NCBI RefSeq assembly: GCF_004795835.1
Contig: NZ_CP039249.1
Location: 733,501 to 797,500 of the forward strand
Length of the DNA: 64,000 nt
Reading direction: 5' to 3'
From: Sphingomonas sp. PAMC26645
GTDB lineage: Bacteria > Pseudomonadota > Alphaproteobacteria > Sphingomonadales > Sphingomonadaceae
Part shown: positions 36,094 to 44,340 of the stretch, piece by piece
Position numbering within the stretch: the first letter of the stretch is position 1
Layout: each line of letters opens with the position of its first letter
The notes under the pieces: model-generated
Databases searched by the model: none
What the model was told of the DNA's origin: nothing
The model's input: the letters and a program-made list of their open reading frames with translations, nothing else
Program-made: the position numbers and the translations under genes

Positions 36094-37468
36094 AGCGTGT
36101 GTCGGGGACGGGAACCGCCCGATAGCCTTGGCGGATCGCGTAGGTGGCGAGCAAGGTGTCGATCCGATCGTCGCCACTGCTCCACGCGCCTTCGCCGCCG
36201 GTGAGGATCGCGGGCGGTTGGCCGAGAAGATGCATCCGTGCGTGCGAGACCAGACGAAGTTGGCGATCCTGATCCGCGTCTAGCAGCGCGGTGCTGCGGA
36301 AGTAGAAGGGGCCGGTGGCGAAGCGCGGGTCGCTCGCGGTGCCGGGGAGGAATTGCGGGGAGAGCGTCGCGACCGGGCCGGCGACGTGTTCGCGGTCCAG
36401 CGTCTGGCGAACGGCTGAGGCATCGCGCATCGCGTCGAGCATCGGGATGCGCCCGTTCGCGACGGCTTCGATCGTGGGGGCGAGACCGGCGCAGGCGAAG
36501 ACGACCGCCGCGATCCGCATCGCCTTGCCGGGTGGGTGCGCGTGCCAGACCAGCGCGAGACGCACGAATAGCGCCGGCAGCATCGGCAGCAGATATTGCC
36601 GCCACGTCGGCACCGGCGCGAGCGCGGCGATCAGGCCGGCGAGGATCAGCAGGTCGAGGATCAGGTGCCAGCGTTGTCGCCTGCCGATGGTGGCGACGAT
36701 CGCGAGCAGGGCTGGGCCGAGCGCGAGGAACTTGAGCGTGTCGATGATCTTGGCGATGTTGGACAGCTTCCAGGGACGGGCCTGGTACCATTCGGTGGGG
36801 GCATGGCCGGGGAAGCTGATGACGCCGAACAGGAAACCTTCGGGGGCCTGGAGGAATAGGGCTGTGGTCAGGGCGACGAACGGGAGCGTGCCCAGCAGGG
36901 TCCACCATGGGCGACGGTCGGCGCGGAACAGTGTCCAGATGCCGTAAGTGAGCGCGGGGAGGGCGTATGAGATTTTCGCGGTTGCGGCGGCGGCGAGCAG
37001 CGTGCCGATCAGGATCGCGTCGCGGCGGCTTGCCTGGTCGCGGGCGGTTCGGACGATCGCGGGGAGGGCCAGCGCGAGGCAGGCGGCGGGGAGCGCGTCG
37101 TTGCGGGCCGTGCCAATGCTGAAGAGGAGGATGTCGCAGGTGGCGAACAGCGCGGCGGCGAAGGTGGCGGCGCGGGTGTCGGCGCCGCCGATGCGGGCGG
37201 CGCGGTGGACGGCTGCAATGGTGGCTGCGCCGAGGAGGGCGTTGGTTATGCGTAGGGCTGGCCATGTCCATTCGCCGGCCAGGGCGGCGATCGGGGCGAA
37301 CAGATAGGGTTGGAGCGGGGTCTGGAGATAGGCGAAGTCTCGGTAGGGGATGAGGCCGTGCGCGGTGAGGATGGCGGCGGCGACGTATTGGCTCTCGTCG
37401 TGATCGATCGGGCGAAGGATTGCGAGGGCGATGAGGAGTATCGCTAACACTGCAAACGCCAAAAGCAT
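36035..37468 (-). CDS. Polytopic GT39/ArnT-like glycosyltransferase, putative
   Basis: 477 residues with about 11-12 helices and a C-terminal soluble segment. RPIDHDESQYV in the first loop supplies the acidic pair expected of GT-C enzymes that use polyprenyl-phosphate sugars, and FAYLQTPLQPYLFAP is typical of GT39-like proteins. The chosen ATG (37468-37466) begins directly at the end of a perfect palindrome. The open frame continues upstream through repeats and is not credible there. Its last 59 bases overlap the convergent GT4 gene. Confidence 0.82.
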   Translation of the reverse strand: MLLAFAVLAILLIALAILRPIDHDESQYVAAAILTAHGLIPYRDFAYLQTPLQPYLFAPIAALAGEWTWPALRITNALLGAATIAAVHRAARIGGADTRAATFAAALFATCDILLFSIGTARNDALPAACLALALPAIVRTARDQASRRDAILIGTLLAAAATAKISYALPALTYGIWTLFRADRRPWWTLLGTLPFVALTTALFLQAPEGFLFGVISFPGHAPTEWYQARPWKLSNIAKIIDTLKFLALGPALLAIVATIGRRQRWHLILDLLILAGLIAALAPVPTWRQYLLPMLPALFVRLALVWHAHPPGKAMRIAAVVFACAGLAPTIEAVANGRIPMLDAMRDASAVRQTLDREHVAGPVATLSPQFLPGTASDPRFATGPFYFRSTALLDADQDRQLRLVSHARMHLLGQPPAILTGGEGAWSSGDDRIDTLLATYAIRQGYRAVPVPDTRFTLYVARRASPRPAPHNSP

Positions 37469-37522
37469 GTTCACCCGCGAAGGCGGGTGTCCAGTCTGGG
37501 CACCCGCCTTCGCGGGTGAACA
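37468..37522. repeat. Perfect 22-bp-arm palindrome abutting a start codon
   Basis: Bases 37468-37489 and 37501-37522 (CACCCGCCTTCGCGGGTGAA + CA) are exact reverse complements. On the minus strand the element ends ..GGGTGAACA, whose last A is the first base of the ATG of the GT39-like gene. Confidence 0.92.
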
Positions 37523-37572
37523 ATTTTGGAGAGCGGCGTGCTCAGCCACGAATGCCAACATACCCACCGCTT

Positions 37573-37698
37573 CCACCCCGGCGGAGGCCGGGGCCCAGTT
37601 GGGGGACGGTAATGGCTGAGGACTGCGCTTCGTTACCACGGCTTTCCCAATTGGGCCCCGGCCTTCGCCGGGGTGGTGGAGAAGGCCGGGGTGGTGCC
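37573..37698. repeat. Palindromic repeat family A, copy 3, with a partial duplicate
   Basis: CCACCCCGGCGGAGGCCGGG..CCCAGTTGGG at the left and CCCAATTGGGCCCCGGCC..GGGGTGG at the right. A second fragment, GGCCGGGGTGGTG, repeats the right end at 37684-37696. It lies between the start of the GT39-like gene and the end of ubiG. Confidence 0.9.
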
Positions 37699-37711
37699 GT
37701 GTGGGGCAAGG

Positions 37712-38452
37712 TTAGGCTTTTACCGCGGTCAGGAAGTAATCGAGGCTCGTCGAATCGCTCAGCGTGAAGCCGGTGGCCGGCGAGAAGCTCAACCCCCGCG
37801 TGTCCGTCACACGCAGCCCCGCATCCTTCAGCAGCGCGGTCAATTCCTCGGGAGTAAGGAACTTGTTCCAGTCGTGGGTGCCCTTGGGAATGACGCCAGC
37901 CCCCTCTGCAACGGTGATCATCGCCAGCCGCGACAACGGCGTCCGGTTGGGCGTTGAGAGAATCAGCAACCCGCCCTCCGCCAACGTCCGCGCAAGACCC
38001 CGAACAAAGCCGGCGGGGTCGCTGACGTGCTCGATCACCTCCAGGCTGGTAACGAGATCGAACTGGCCGACCAGTCCTTCCACTCCCCCCGCACGGTAGT
38101 CGATCGCAAGCCCGCTCTGCGCCGCATGGATCTCCGCCACCGCGATATTCTCAGGTGCCGCATCGATCCCCGTAACCTCTGCACCGAGCCGGGCGAGCGG
38201 CTCACACAGCAACCCCGCACCACACCCGACGTCGAGCGCGGTCTTCCCCGCCAGCGGCGTGAAGGTCGCACCGTCGCCACCCCAATGCGCGTCCACCTGC
38301 TCGCGGATATAGCGCAACCGCGGCGGATTGAGCTTGTGAAGTGGCGCCGACGAGCCCTTCGGGTCCCACCAGTCCTTCGCCATGGTGCCGAAATGCGCGG
38401 CCTCGCGCGGATCGATTGTTGCGTTCGTTGCGGTGTCGCTTGCCAGTATCAT
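37712..38452 (-). CDS. ubiG: Bifunctional ubiquinone O-methyltransferase UbiG
   Basis: Carries out both O-methylations of ubiquinone synthesis. 246 residues: HFGTMAKDWWDPKGSSAPLHKLNPPRLRYI at the N terminus is the UbiG signature (seen as several conserved pieces), the SAM motif LDVGCGAGLL is at 73-82, and GIDAAPENI follows. ISTPNRTPLSRL and GTHDWNKFLTPEEL occur in the C-terminal half. It is divergent from lysC with 52 bases between starts. Confidence 0.96.
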   Translation of the reverse strand: MILASDTATNATIDPREAAHFGTMAKDWWDPKGSSAPLHKLNPPRLRYIREQVDAHWGGDGATFTPLAGKTALDVGCGAGLLCEPLARLGAEVTGIDAAPENIAVAEIHAAQSGLAIDYRAGGVEGLVGQFDLVTSLEVIEHVSDPAGFVRGLARTLAEGGLLILSTPNRTPLSRLAMITVAEGAGVIPKGTHDWNKFLTPEELTALLKDAGLRVTDTRGLSFSPATGFTLSDSTSLDYFLTAVKA

Positions 38453-38504
38453 GCGCGCTACCTATCAGGGCCGCCGCTTCGACCCAAAGGGATTTGCGCT
38501 GCCA

Positions 38505-39773
38505 ATGGCCCGTATCGTGATGAAATTCGGCGGGACGTCGATGGCTGGGATCGAGCGTATCCGCAACGTCGCCGCACGCGTGAAGCGCGAAGTCGACGCC
38601 GGCAACCAGGTCGCCGTCGTCGTCTCCGCGATGGCCGGTGAGACCGATCGGCTGGTCGGCTTCTGCCGCGAGGCGTCGTCGCTGTACGACGCGAAGGAAT
38701 ATGACGTCGTCGTCTCGGCCGGCGAGCAGATCACGAGTGGACTGCTCGCGATCGCGCTCCAGGCGGCAGGCTGCAAGGCGCGGTCCTGGCTCGGCTGGCA
38801 GTTGCCGATCAACACCTCGGACGCGCACGGCTCGGCGCGGATCGGCGAGATCGACACGGTCGCGCTCGATGCGAGCCTTGCAGACGGTGTCGTCGCGGTG
38901 ATCCCCGGTTTCCAAGGCGTCGCGGACGGCCAGCGCGTTACCACGCTCGGTCGCGGCGGCTCGGATACGTCGGCGGTGGCGATGGCGGCGGCGATGAAGG
39001 CCGATCGCTGCGACATCTATACCGACGTCGACGGCGTCTACACGACCGACCCCAGGATCGTGCCCCGCGCGCGGAAGCTGAGCAAGGTGACGTACGAAGA
39101 GATGCTGGAACTCGCCAGCGTCGGTGCCAAGGTATTGCAGACTAGGTCTGTCGGCCTGGCGATGAAAGAGAATGTGCGGGTGCGCGTGCTGTCTTCGTTC
39201 GAAGACGGCGACACCAATGATGGTCACCCCCTAAGCGGACAACGGGGCACGTTGATCGTGGGCGAAGAGGAAATCGACGATATGGAACGCCAGCTCATCA
39301 CCGGCATCGCGCACGACAAGAACGAGGCGAAGATCACCCTGACGCAGGTCAGCGATCGGCCCGGCTCGGTCGCCGCGATCTTCGCGCCGCTCGCGGATGC
39401 GGGGATCAACGTCGACATGATCGTGCAGAACGTCGCGCATTCGACCGGCTCGACCGACGTGACGTTCACGGTGCCGGCGGCCGATCTGGCGCGCTCGCTC
39501 GACGTGCTCGACAAGGCGAAGGACGCGATCGGGTTCGCGACGATCGTGCATGACACGCGTGTGGCCAAAGTGTCCGTCGTTGGTGTCGGGATGCGCAGTC
39601 ATGCGGGTGTGGCGGCGACGATGTTCACGACGCTCGGCGAGCGCGGCATCAACATCCAGGCGATCGCCACGTCGGAGATCAAGGTCAGCGTGCTGATCGA
39701 AGAGGATTATACCGAGCTGGCCGTGCGCGTGCTGCATACGGCATACGGGCTCGATGCCGAGGATGCGGCTTGA
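38505..39773 (+). CDS. lysC: Aspartate kinase
   Basis: First step of the lysine, threonine and methionine branch. From ATG 38505 the 422 residues begin MARIVMKFGGTSM (the KFGGTS nucleotide motif). The kinase domain runs to about 245 with TLGRGGSDTSAVAMA and YTDVDGVYTTDPRIV. Two ACT domains follow (about 265-340 and 345-415), so feedback control by lysine and/or threonine is expected. An earlier in-frame start would overlap divergent ubiG and adds no family sequence. Confidence 0.97.
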   Translation: MARIVMKFGGTSMAGIERIRNVAARVKREVDAGNQVAVVVSAMAGETDRLVGFCREASSLYDAKEYDVVVSAGEQITSGLLAIALQAAGCKARSWLGWQLPINTSDAHGSARIGEIDTVALDASLADGVVAVIPGFQGVADGQRVTTLGRGGSDTSAVAMAAAMKADRCDIYTDVDGVYTTDPRIVPRARKLSKVTYEEMLELASVGAKVLQTRSVGLAMKENVRVRVLSSFEDGDTNDGHPLSGQRGTLIVGEEEIDDMERQLITGIAHDKNEAKITLTQVSDRPGSVAAIFAPLADAGINVDMIVQNVAHSTGSTDVTFTVPAADLARSLDVLDKAKDAIGFATIVHDTRVAKVSVVGVGMRSHAGVAATMFTTLGERGINIQAIATSEIKVSVLIEEDYTELAVRVLHTAYGLDAEDAA

Positions 39774-39828
39774 GTCTGATAGATAACGACATGATCCCGG
39801 CAGGCGCCGGGACGACGGGGATGGATGC

Positions 39829-40848
39829 ATGACGATCGGTACTGAGCGGCTGCAACGCCGGATGGCGCGCGGCGCCGCGTTCCTCGGGTCGGAGGTCGCG
39901 ATTCTCGGCGGCGCGATGTCCTGGGTGAGCGAGCGTCACCTCGTCTCGGCGATCTCGAACGCTGGCGGGTTCGGGGTGATCGCGTGCGGGGCGATGACGC
40001 CCGCACTGCTCGATACCGAGATCGCCGCGACCAAGGCTCTCACGACCAAGCCGTTCGGCGTGAACCTGATCACGATGCATCCCGACCTGTTCGAGCTGAT
40101 CGCGGTCTGCGCCAAGCACAAGGTCGGCCATGTCGTGCTCGCGGGTGGCCTGCCGCCCAAGGGCAGCATCGAGGCGATCAAGGAGACGGGCGCCAAGCTG
40201 ATCGCGTTCTCACCCGCGCTGGCGCTGGCCAAGAAGCTGATCCGCAGCGGCGTTGACGCGCTGGTGATCGAGGGGATGGAGGCCGGTGGGCATATCGGCC
40301 CGGTCTCGACCAGCGTGCTCGCGCAGGAGATGCTGCCCGAGATCGCCGAGCAGGTGCCGGTGTTCGTCGCGGGCGGAATCGGTCGCGGCGAGGCGATAGC
40401 AGGGTATCTCGACATGGGTGCGGCGGGGGTCCAGCTCGGCACGCTGTTCGTCTGCGCGACCGAATCGATCGCGCATGCCAATTTCAAGAAGGCGTTCATT
40501 CGGGCGTCTGCGCGCGACGCGATCGCCAGCGTGCAGATCGACGCGCGGCTTCCGGTCATTCCGGTGCGTGCGTTGAGGAATGCGTCGAGCGAGCTGTTCA
40601 CGGCGAAGCAGCGCGAGGTTGCGGGGCACTTGGATGGCGGCCGCGTGGAAATGGCTGAGGCGCAATTGCAGATCGAGCATTACTGGGCGGGTGCGCTGCG
40701 TCGTGCGGTGATAGACGGTGACGTCGAGCATGGCTCGGTGATGGCGGGCCAGTCGGTCGGCATGGTCAAGCGGGAGGAGCCGGTCGCGGACATCATCGGC
40801 GGGTTGATGGCGCAGGCTGCGGCGGCACTGGAAGCGCGCGCAGTCTGA
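39829..40848 (+). CDS. Nitronate monooxygenase family flavin oxidoreductase
   Basis: A 339-residue FMN-dependent TIM barrel. It has AILGGAMSWVSERHLVSAISNAGGFGVIACG, EGMEAGGHIGPVST (the catalytic His loop of the family), and VPVFVAGGIGRGEAIAGYLDMGAAGVQLGT for FMN phosphate binding. The family covers nitronate monooxygenases and enoyl-ACP reductase FabK-like enzymes. This protein could be either; the physiological substrate is unknown. It follows lysC by 55 bases. Confidence 0.9.
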   Translation: MTIGTERLQRRMARGAAFLGSEVAILGGAMSWVSERHLVSAISNAGGFGVIACGAMTPALLDTEIAATKALTTKPFGVNLITMHPDLFELIAVCAKHKVGHVVLAGGLPPKGSIEAIKETGAKLIAFSPALALAKKLIRSGVDALVIEGMEAGGHIGPVSTSVLAQEMLPEIAEQVPVFVAGGIGRGEAIAGYLDMGAAGVQLGTLFVCATESIAHANFKKAFIRASARDAIASVQIDARLPVIPVRALRNASSELFTAKQREVAGHLDGGRVEMAEAQLQIEHYWAGALRRAVIDGDVEHGSVMAGQSVGMVKREEPVADIIGGLMAQAAAALEARAV

Positions 40849-40849
40849 T

Positions 40850-40973
40850 CTTCTCCTCCCCTATGAGGGGAGGTGGCAGCCCGTTTGGGCTGACGGAGGG
40901 GTGATCCGCTATCGAGAGGGCGTCACCCCTCCGTCTGGCAAGCGCCAGCCACCTCCCCTTGCAGGGGAGGATC
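40850..40973. repeat. Palindromic repeat family B, copy 1
   Basis: CTCCTCCCCTATGAGGGGAGGTGGCAG..CTGACGGAGGGG is mirrored by CCCCTCCGTC..CCAGCCACCTCCCC and ends TTGCAGGGGAGGATC (given in parts). It is the same layout as the tolQ-tolR and hisS-prfA copies, but here no start codon follows either end. Confidence 0.88.
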
Positions 40974-41024
40974 TTGAGACGCGCATATTCAGCTGCGGTC
41001 ATACCCCGCCTATAGCATCTGAGC

Positions 41025-41130
41025 ACACCACCCCACGGAGGGCGGGGCCCAATTGGGGGACGTCGCTGACTGAGGTCGCGCGCCGTTACTGCAACCTTTC
41101 CAATTGGGCCCCGGCCTTCGCCGGGGTGGA
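41025..41130. repeat. Palindromic repeat family A, copy 4
   Basis: CACCACCCCACGGAGGGCGGGGCCCAATTGGG at the left (slightly degenerate) and CCAATTGGGCCCCGGCC..GGGGTGG at the right (given in parts). The centre matches copies 1-3 in outline. Confidence 0.88.
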
Positions 41131-41275
41131 GGTAGCTTGGGGAACAGCCAAAGCCCTCCCGCCAAACCCCAACCCCGTCCCCTCTCCACTCGCCGCAAAG
41201 CGCGTACGGCTTACGTCTCGTTAACCTAACCCATGCATAGAGTGTCCCGTCGGGGGACGTTACGAGGTGGTTGCG

Positions 41276-42034
41276 ATGAGTCGTCGGTTTGCTTTGCTGT
41301 CCGTTACCGCGCTGGGCCTGCTGGCCGGTTGCGCCCAGAAACCACGGACCGTGGCTGCCGTCGCGCCGCCCGTCATCATGGTGCCGGTGCCTGCCCCGGT
41401 GATGCCGAAGGGCGCGTCGCCGACCATCGTCATCCCGGTCGCGCTCGCCGACGGCACCTATCCGACGCCGAATCGCAACCTGACGACGTCCGCCAAGGTC
41501 TGGCATCTCCGCGCTGCGCTCAACGTCGCCGCGCTGGCGTGCCGCGGGCCGCAGGAAGTCGTTATCGTCGCGGGCTACAACGCGCTGCTGTCGGCGCAGA
41601 AGCCGGTGCTCGCCAAGGCCGAGGCCACCTATGCCAGCGAATACAAGTCGGGCGGTGGCGACTGGCAGGATCGCTACGACGATTCAATGACGCGGCTGTA
41701 CAACTTCTTCTCGCAATCGCCCGCACGCGATGACTTCTGCGCCGCGGCGCAGACGGTTCTCGCGCAGAGCGCGGGTCTGACCGCCGACGCCTTGCCAGCA
41801 TTCGCGGCGCAGAATTTGCCCGTGCTCGAGCGGCCGTTCACCGACTTCTACCGTGCGGTCGACGCATGGCGTGGTCGCACCGTGCGCCCGGTCCAGCCGC
41901 AGCTGATGGTCTCGCGCCAATATGCGTCGAACATGCCGGTGCAGACAATCACGCAGGCGCGTCTCCAGCCCATCTCGCAGCCGGTCCCGCCCGCGCAGCC
42001 CCGCCTGAAGCTCGACGCCAGCGTCTTCCAGTAA
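41276..42034 (+). CDS. Hypothetical lipoprotein
   Basis: 252 residues from ATG 41276. The signal peptide has a lipobox LLAGC (Cys19). A Pro/Val-rich linker leads to a mature domain of about 190 residues with several conserved-looking cysteines (LACRGPQEV, DDFCAAAQTVL) and mostly helical character. It ends in a proline-rich tail. No family was recognised. It stands alone, convergent with the VOC gene five bases away. Confidence 0.8.
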   Translation: MSRRFALLSVTALGLLAGCAQKPRTVAAVAPPVIMVPVPAPVMPKGASPTIVIPVALADGTYPTPNRNLTTSAKVWHLRAALNVAALACRGPQEVVIVAGYNALLSAQKPVLAKAEATYASEYKSGGGDWQDRYDDSMTRLYNFFSQSPARDDFCAAAQTVLAQSAGLTADALPAFAAQNLPVLERPFTDFYRAVDAWRGRTVRPVQPQLMVSRQYASNMPVQTITQARLQPISQPVPPAQPRLKLDASVFQ

Positions 42035-42039
42035 GCTAA

Positions 42040-42444
42040 TCAGGTCTTGATGGGCGATCCGACCGACCAGCTATGGCCGAACGGATCGCGCACCTGGCCA
42101 TAGCGATCGCCCCAGAACTGGTCGGCGACGGGCATCGTCAGGACGGCGCCCGCCGCTACGGCGCGATCCACCCAGGCATCGGTGTCGTCGACCCTGAGGT
42201 GCAACGTGATGCCGGCCGGTTCGGGTTCGGCATGACCACGCCATTCGGGAAACTCGTCGGACAGCATCAGCCAGGCGTCGTTGATTCGAAGGCTGGCCTG
42301 CATCAGCTGGACGCCGTCGTCCGCGACGTTCGTTTCGACGAGGGTCGCGGCAAACGCAGCCTCGTAGAATTCGAGGGCCTCGCGTCCTCGCTGGCCGCGG
42401 ATGACGAGGAAGGGCGTAATTCCGCCGGTGGGACGATCGGCCAT
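42040..42444 (-). CDS. VOC (glyoxalase/bleomycin resistance) superfamily protein
   Basis: 134 residues from ATG 42444, close to the PhnB/YdcJ-like branch: ITPFLVIRGQRGREALEFYEAAF at the N terminus, LMLSDEFPEW in the middle, and FWGDRYGQVRDPFGHSWSVGSP at the end, which supplies the typical metal-binding glutamate or histidine positions. Function is unknown. The frame stays open upstream into antisense of ybgC but without similarity. It is divergent from ybgC. Confidence 0.88.
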   Translation of the reverse strand: MADRPTGGITPFLVIRGQRGREALEFYEAAFAATLVETNVADDGVQLMQASLRINDAWLMLSDEFPEWRGHAEPEPAGITLHLRVDDTDAWVDRAVAAGAVLTMPVADQFWGDRYGQVRDPFGHSWSVGSPIKT

Positions 42445-42559
42445 GCGAGTCTCCTGCGTTGGATGCCGCCAGACTAGGCGCGTCGCGCGGCGCCGGCCAG
42501 CGTGAACCGCGAAGGCAATGGTTGGCTTCGTGGCAAAGACTGGGTTAACAGCCGCGGCA

Positions 42560-43018
42560 ATGGCTGAAGTTTCAGATCGTCCGGCGGAAGGCCGCTTCGA
42601 AGGGCGCGAGCACCGGTTTCCGGTGCGCGTGTATTTCGAGGACACGGATCTGTCGGGCGCGGTCTATCACGCCAATTATCTGCGCTACATGGAGCGCGCG
42701 CGGTCGGACATGCTGCGGCTCGGCGGGATCGACCAGCGCGCGACGTTCGAGGCCGGCGAAGGCTCGTACGCGATCGCCAGCGTGACCATCCGCTACGCCG
42801 CACCGGCGCGCCTCGACGACGCGCTCGTCGTCGTCTCGCGGATGACGCAGGTCCGCGCCGCCGGCGTCGCCATTCATCAAAGGGTCATGCGCGACGGGCT
42901 TCTCTTGGCCGAGGCGGAATTGGTGGCGGCGTTGGTCGCTCCCAATGGTCGCCCACGCCGCCAGCCGCGCGCCTGGATCGATATCTACGAACGCCTTGTC
43001 TGGCAGGGGGAAGCATGA
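42560..43018 (+). CDS. ybgC: Tol-Pal associated acyl-CoA thioesterase YbgC
   Basis: Hot-dog fold thioesterase regularly found at the head of tol-pal operons. 152 residues with the catalytic segment YFEDTDLSGAVYHANYLRYMERAR (Asp in DTD at 28-30, His37; given as a motif). The ATG at 42560 was chosen as the first start that keeps the family length. Its stop overlaps the tolQ ATG by four bases. Confidence 0.95.
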   Translation: MAEVSDRPAEGRFEGREHRFPVRVYFEDTDLSGAVYHANYLRYMERARSDMLRLGGIDQRATFEAGEGSYAIASVTIRYAAPARLDDALVVVSRMTQVRAAGVAIHQRVMRDGLLLAEAELVAALVAPNGRPRRQPRAWIDIYERLVWQGEA

Positions 43019-43707
43019 ATCCGGTGTTGACTATGGATAGCGCGACGCTGTCGCCGATCCACTTGTTCCTCCAAGCCGACTGGGTGGTGAAGGGCGTGAT
43101 GATCGGGCTGCTGCTCGCCAGCATCTGGACCTGGGCGCTGATCGTCGCGTTCTGGCGGCGGATCGGCAAGACGCGCAAAGGGATGACCCGGTTCGAGCGT
43201 GATTTCTGGAAGGCCGAGGATATCGACGTCTTCTACAAAGCCGAGGGCGAGAACGACCTCCCATCGGCGCGCGTGTTCGCGGCCGGGGTAACCGAGTGGC
43301 GGCGCTCGACCGCGGGCGGCACGATCGACAAGAGCGGCACGCGCGAGCGGCTGGCGACCACCATGGGCGCGGCGGTCGCGGGCGAGATCGACAAGCTGTC
43401 GGATCGGCTGAACGTGCTGGCGACGGTCGGCTCGGTCGCGCCGTTCGTCGGGCTGTTCGGTACGGTCTGGGGCATCATGCGAAGCTTCACCAGCATCGCG
43501 GCGGCGCAGAACACGTCGCTGGCGGTGGTCGCGCCGGGGATCGCGGAGGCACTGTTCGCGACCGCGATCGGCCTGTTCGCGGCCATCCCCGCGGTGATCG
43601 CGTACAACCGGTTCAGCCACGGCATCAACCGGATCGAGGCGAGCCTCAACCGGTTTGCCGACGGATTCCACACCACCCTCTCGCGCCAATTGGACGGCTC
43701 GCGATGA
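43015..43707 (+). CDS. tolQ: Tol-Pal system protein TolQ
   Basis: 230 residues, three membrane helices, MotA/TolQ/ExbB proton channel family. An N-terminal helix at about 20-42 is followed by a cytoplasmic loop, then VGSVAPFVGLFGTVWGIMRSF and IAEALFATAIGLFAAIPAVIAYNRF for helices 2 and 3. It works with TolR as the proton-driven motor energising TolA. It is coupled to ybgC. Uncommonly, 182 bases of repeat separate it from tolR. Confidence 0.97.
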   Translation: MNPVLTMDSATLSPIHLFLQADWVVKGVMIGLLLASIWTWALIVAFWRRIGKTRKGMTRFERDFWKAEDIDVFYKAEGENDLPSARVFAAGVTEWRRSTAGGTIDKSGTRERLATTMGAAVAGEIDKLSDRLNVLATVGSVAPFVGLFGTVWGIMRSFTSIAAAQNTSLAVVAPGIAEALFATAIGLFAAIPAVIAYNRFSHGINRIEASLNRFADGFHTTLSRQLDGSR

Positions 43708-43716
43708 GCGCGACGC

Positions 43717-43887
43717 AAATCCTCCCCGGCACGGGGAGGGGGACCGCGACGCGCAGCGGCGTGGTGGAGGGGGTTCTCCACGCAGCACAACGTTGGTGGA
43801 AAGGCGCCTCGAACGCAGCGCAGCGTATGACGCCCGCCCCCACCACCAGCTTCGCTGGTCCCCCTCCCCGCGTGCGGGGAGGATTTT
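43717..43887. repeat. Palindromic repeat family B, copy 2, between tolQ and tolR
   Basis: AAATCCTCCCCGGCACGGGG..GTGGTGG at the left is mirrored by CCACCACC..GGTCCCCCTCCCCGCG and TGCGGGGAGGATTTT at the right (given in parts). The centre differs from the 59600 copy but the ends are the same. The right end supplies the ribosome site of tolR. Confidence 0.92.
43878..43882 (+). promoter_or_regulatory. Repeat-borne Shine-Dalgarno of tolR
   Basis: GGAGG in the terminal GGGGAGGATTTT of the family B element lies seven bases before GTG 43890. No other ribosome site is near, and the next in-frame ATG is 13 bases away. Confidence 0.75.
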
Positions 43888-43889
43888 AG

Positions 43890-44327
43890 GTGGCGATGAA
43901 CCTGCCTTCTTCCCGCGGCCGTGGGCGTCGCGCGCCGATGGCGGATATCAACGTCACGCCGCTGGTCGACGTGATGCTGGTGCTGCTGATCATCTTCATG
44001 GTGACCGCACCGCTGATGACCGCAGGCGTACCGGTGAACCTCCCCGACGCGCGCGCGAAAGCGCTCGACCAGGAGCAGAAGCCCGTCGAGATCTCGATGG
44101 ACGGGACTGGCGCGCTGTTCATCGACAAGGACCAGGTGACCGACGACGCGCTGCCGGTGCGGCTTGCCGCGATCGCCGCCAGCCGTGCGGTCGGCGACGA
44201 GCCGCAGGTGCTGCTGCGTGCGGACCGGAAGCTCGATTATGGCCGCGTGATGCGCGTGATGGGCGAACTCAACCGCGCCGGGCTGAACCGCGTCGCGCTG
44301 GTGACCGTCGAGGGTAATCAGAACTGA
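43890..44327 (+). CDS. tolR: Tol-Pal system protein TolR
   Basis: 145 residues, ExbD/TolR family. A short cytoplasmic arginine-rich tail is followed by MADINVTPLVDVMLVLLIIFMV, whose Asp27 is the conserved proton-path aspartate, and then a periplasmic domain. GTG 43890 was chosen because a GGAGG lies seven bases upstream; an ATG two codons later is possible. It is 13 bases upstream of tolA. Its ribosome site comes from the repeat that separates it from tolQ. Confidence 0.96.
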   Translation: MAMNLPSSRGRGRRAPMADINVTPLVDVMLVLLIIFMVTAPLMTAGVPVNLPDARAKALDQEQKPVEISMDGTGALFIDKDQVTDDALPVRLAAIAASRAVGDEPQVLLRADRKLDYGRVMRVMGELNRAGLNRVALVTVEGNQN

Positions 44328-44340
44328 TGGCGCTGGCCTG

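Larger units (their letters stand above)
40849..41275. other. 427-base intergenic region made mostly of two palindromic repeats
   Basis: It contains family B copy 1 (40850-40973) and family A copy 4 (41025-41130), then about 145 bases leading to the lipoprotein gene. No gene is visible. The last part should hold the lipoprotein promoter. Confidence 0.7.

Noticed and set aside
40850..41130. Two adjacent repeats as a remnant insertion sequence
   Set aside because: No transposase fragment or target duplication is visible; they match separate repeat families.
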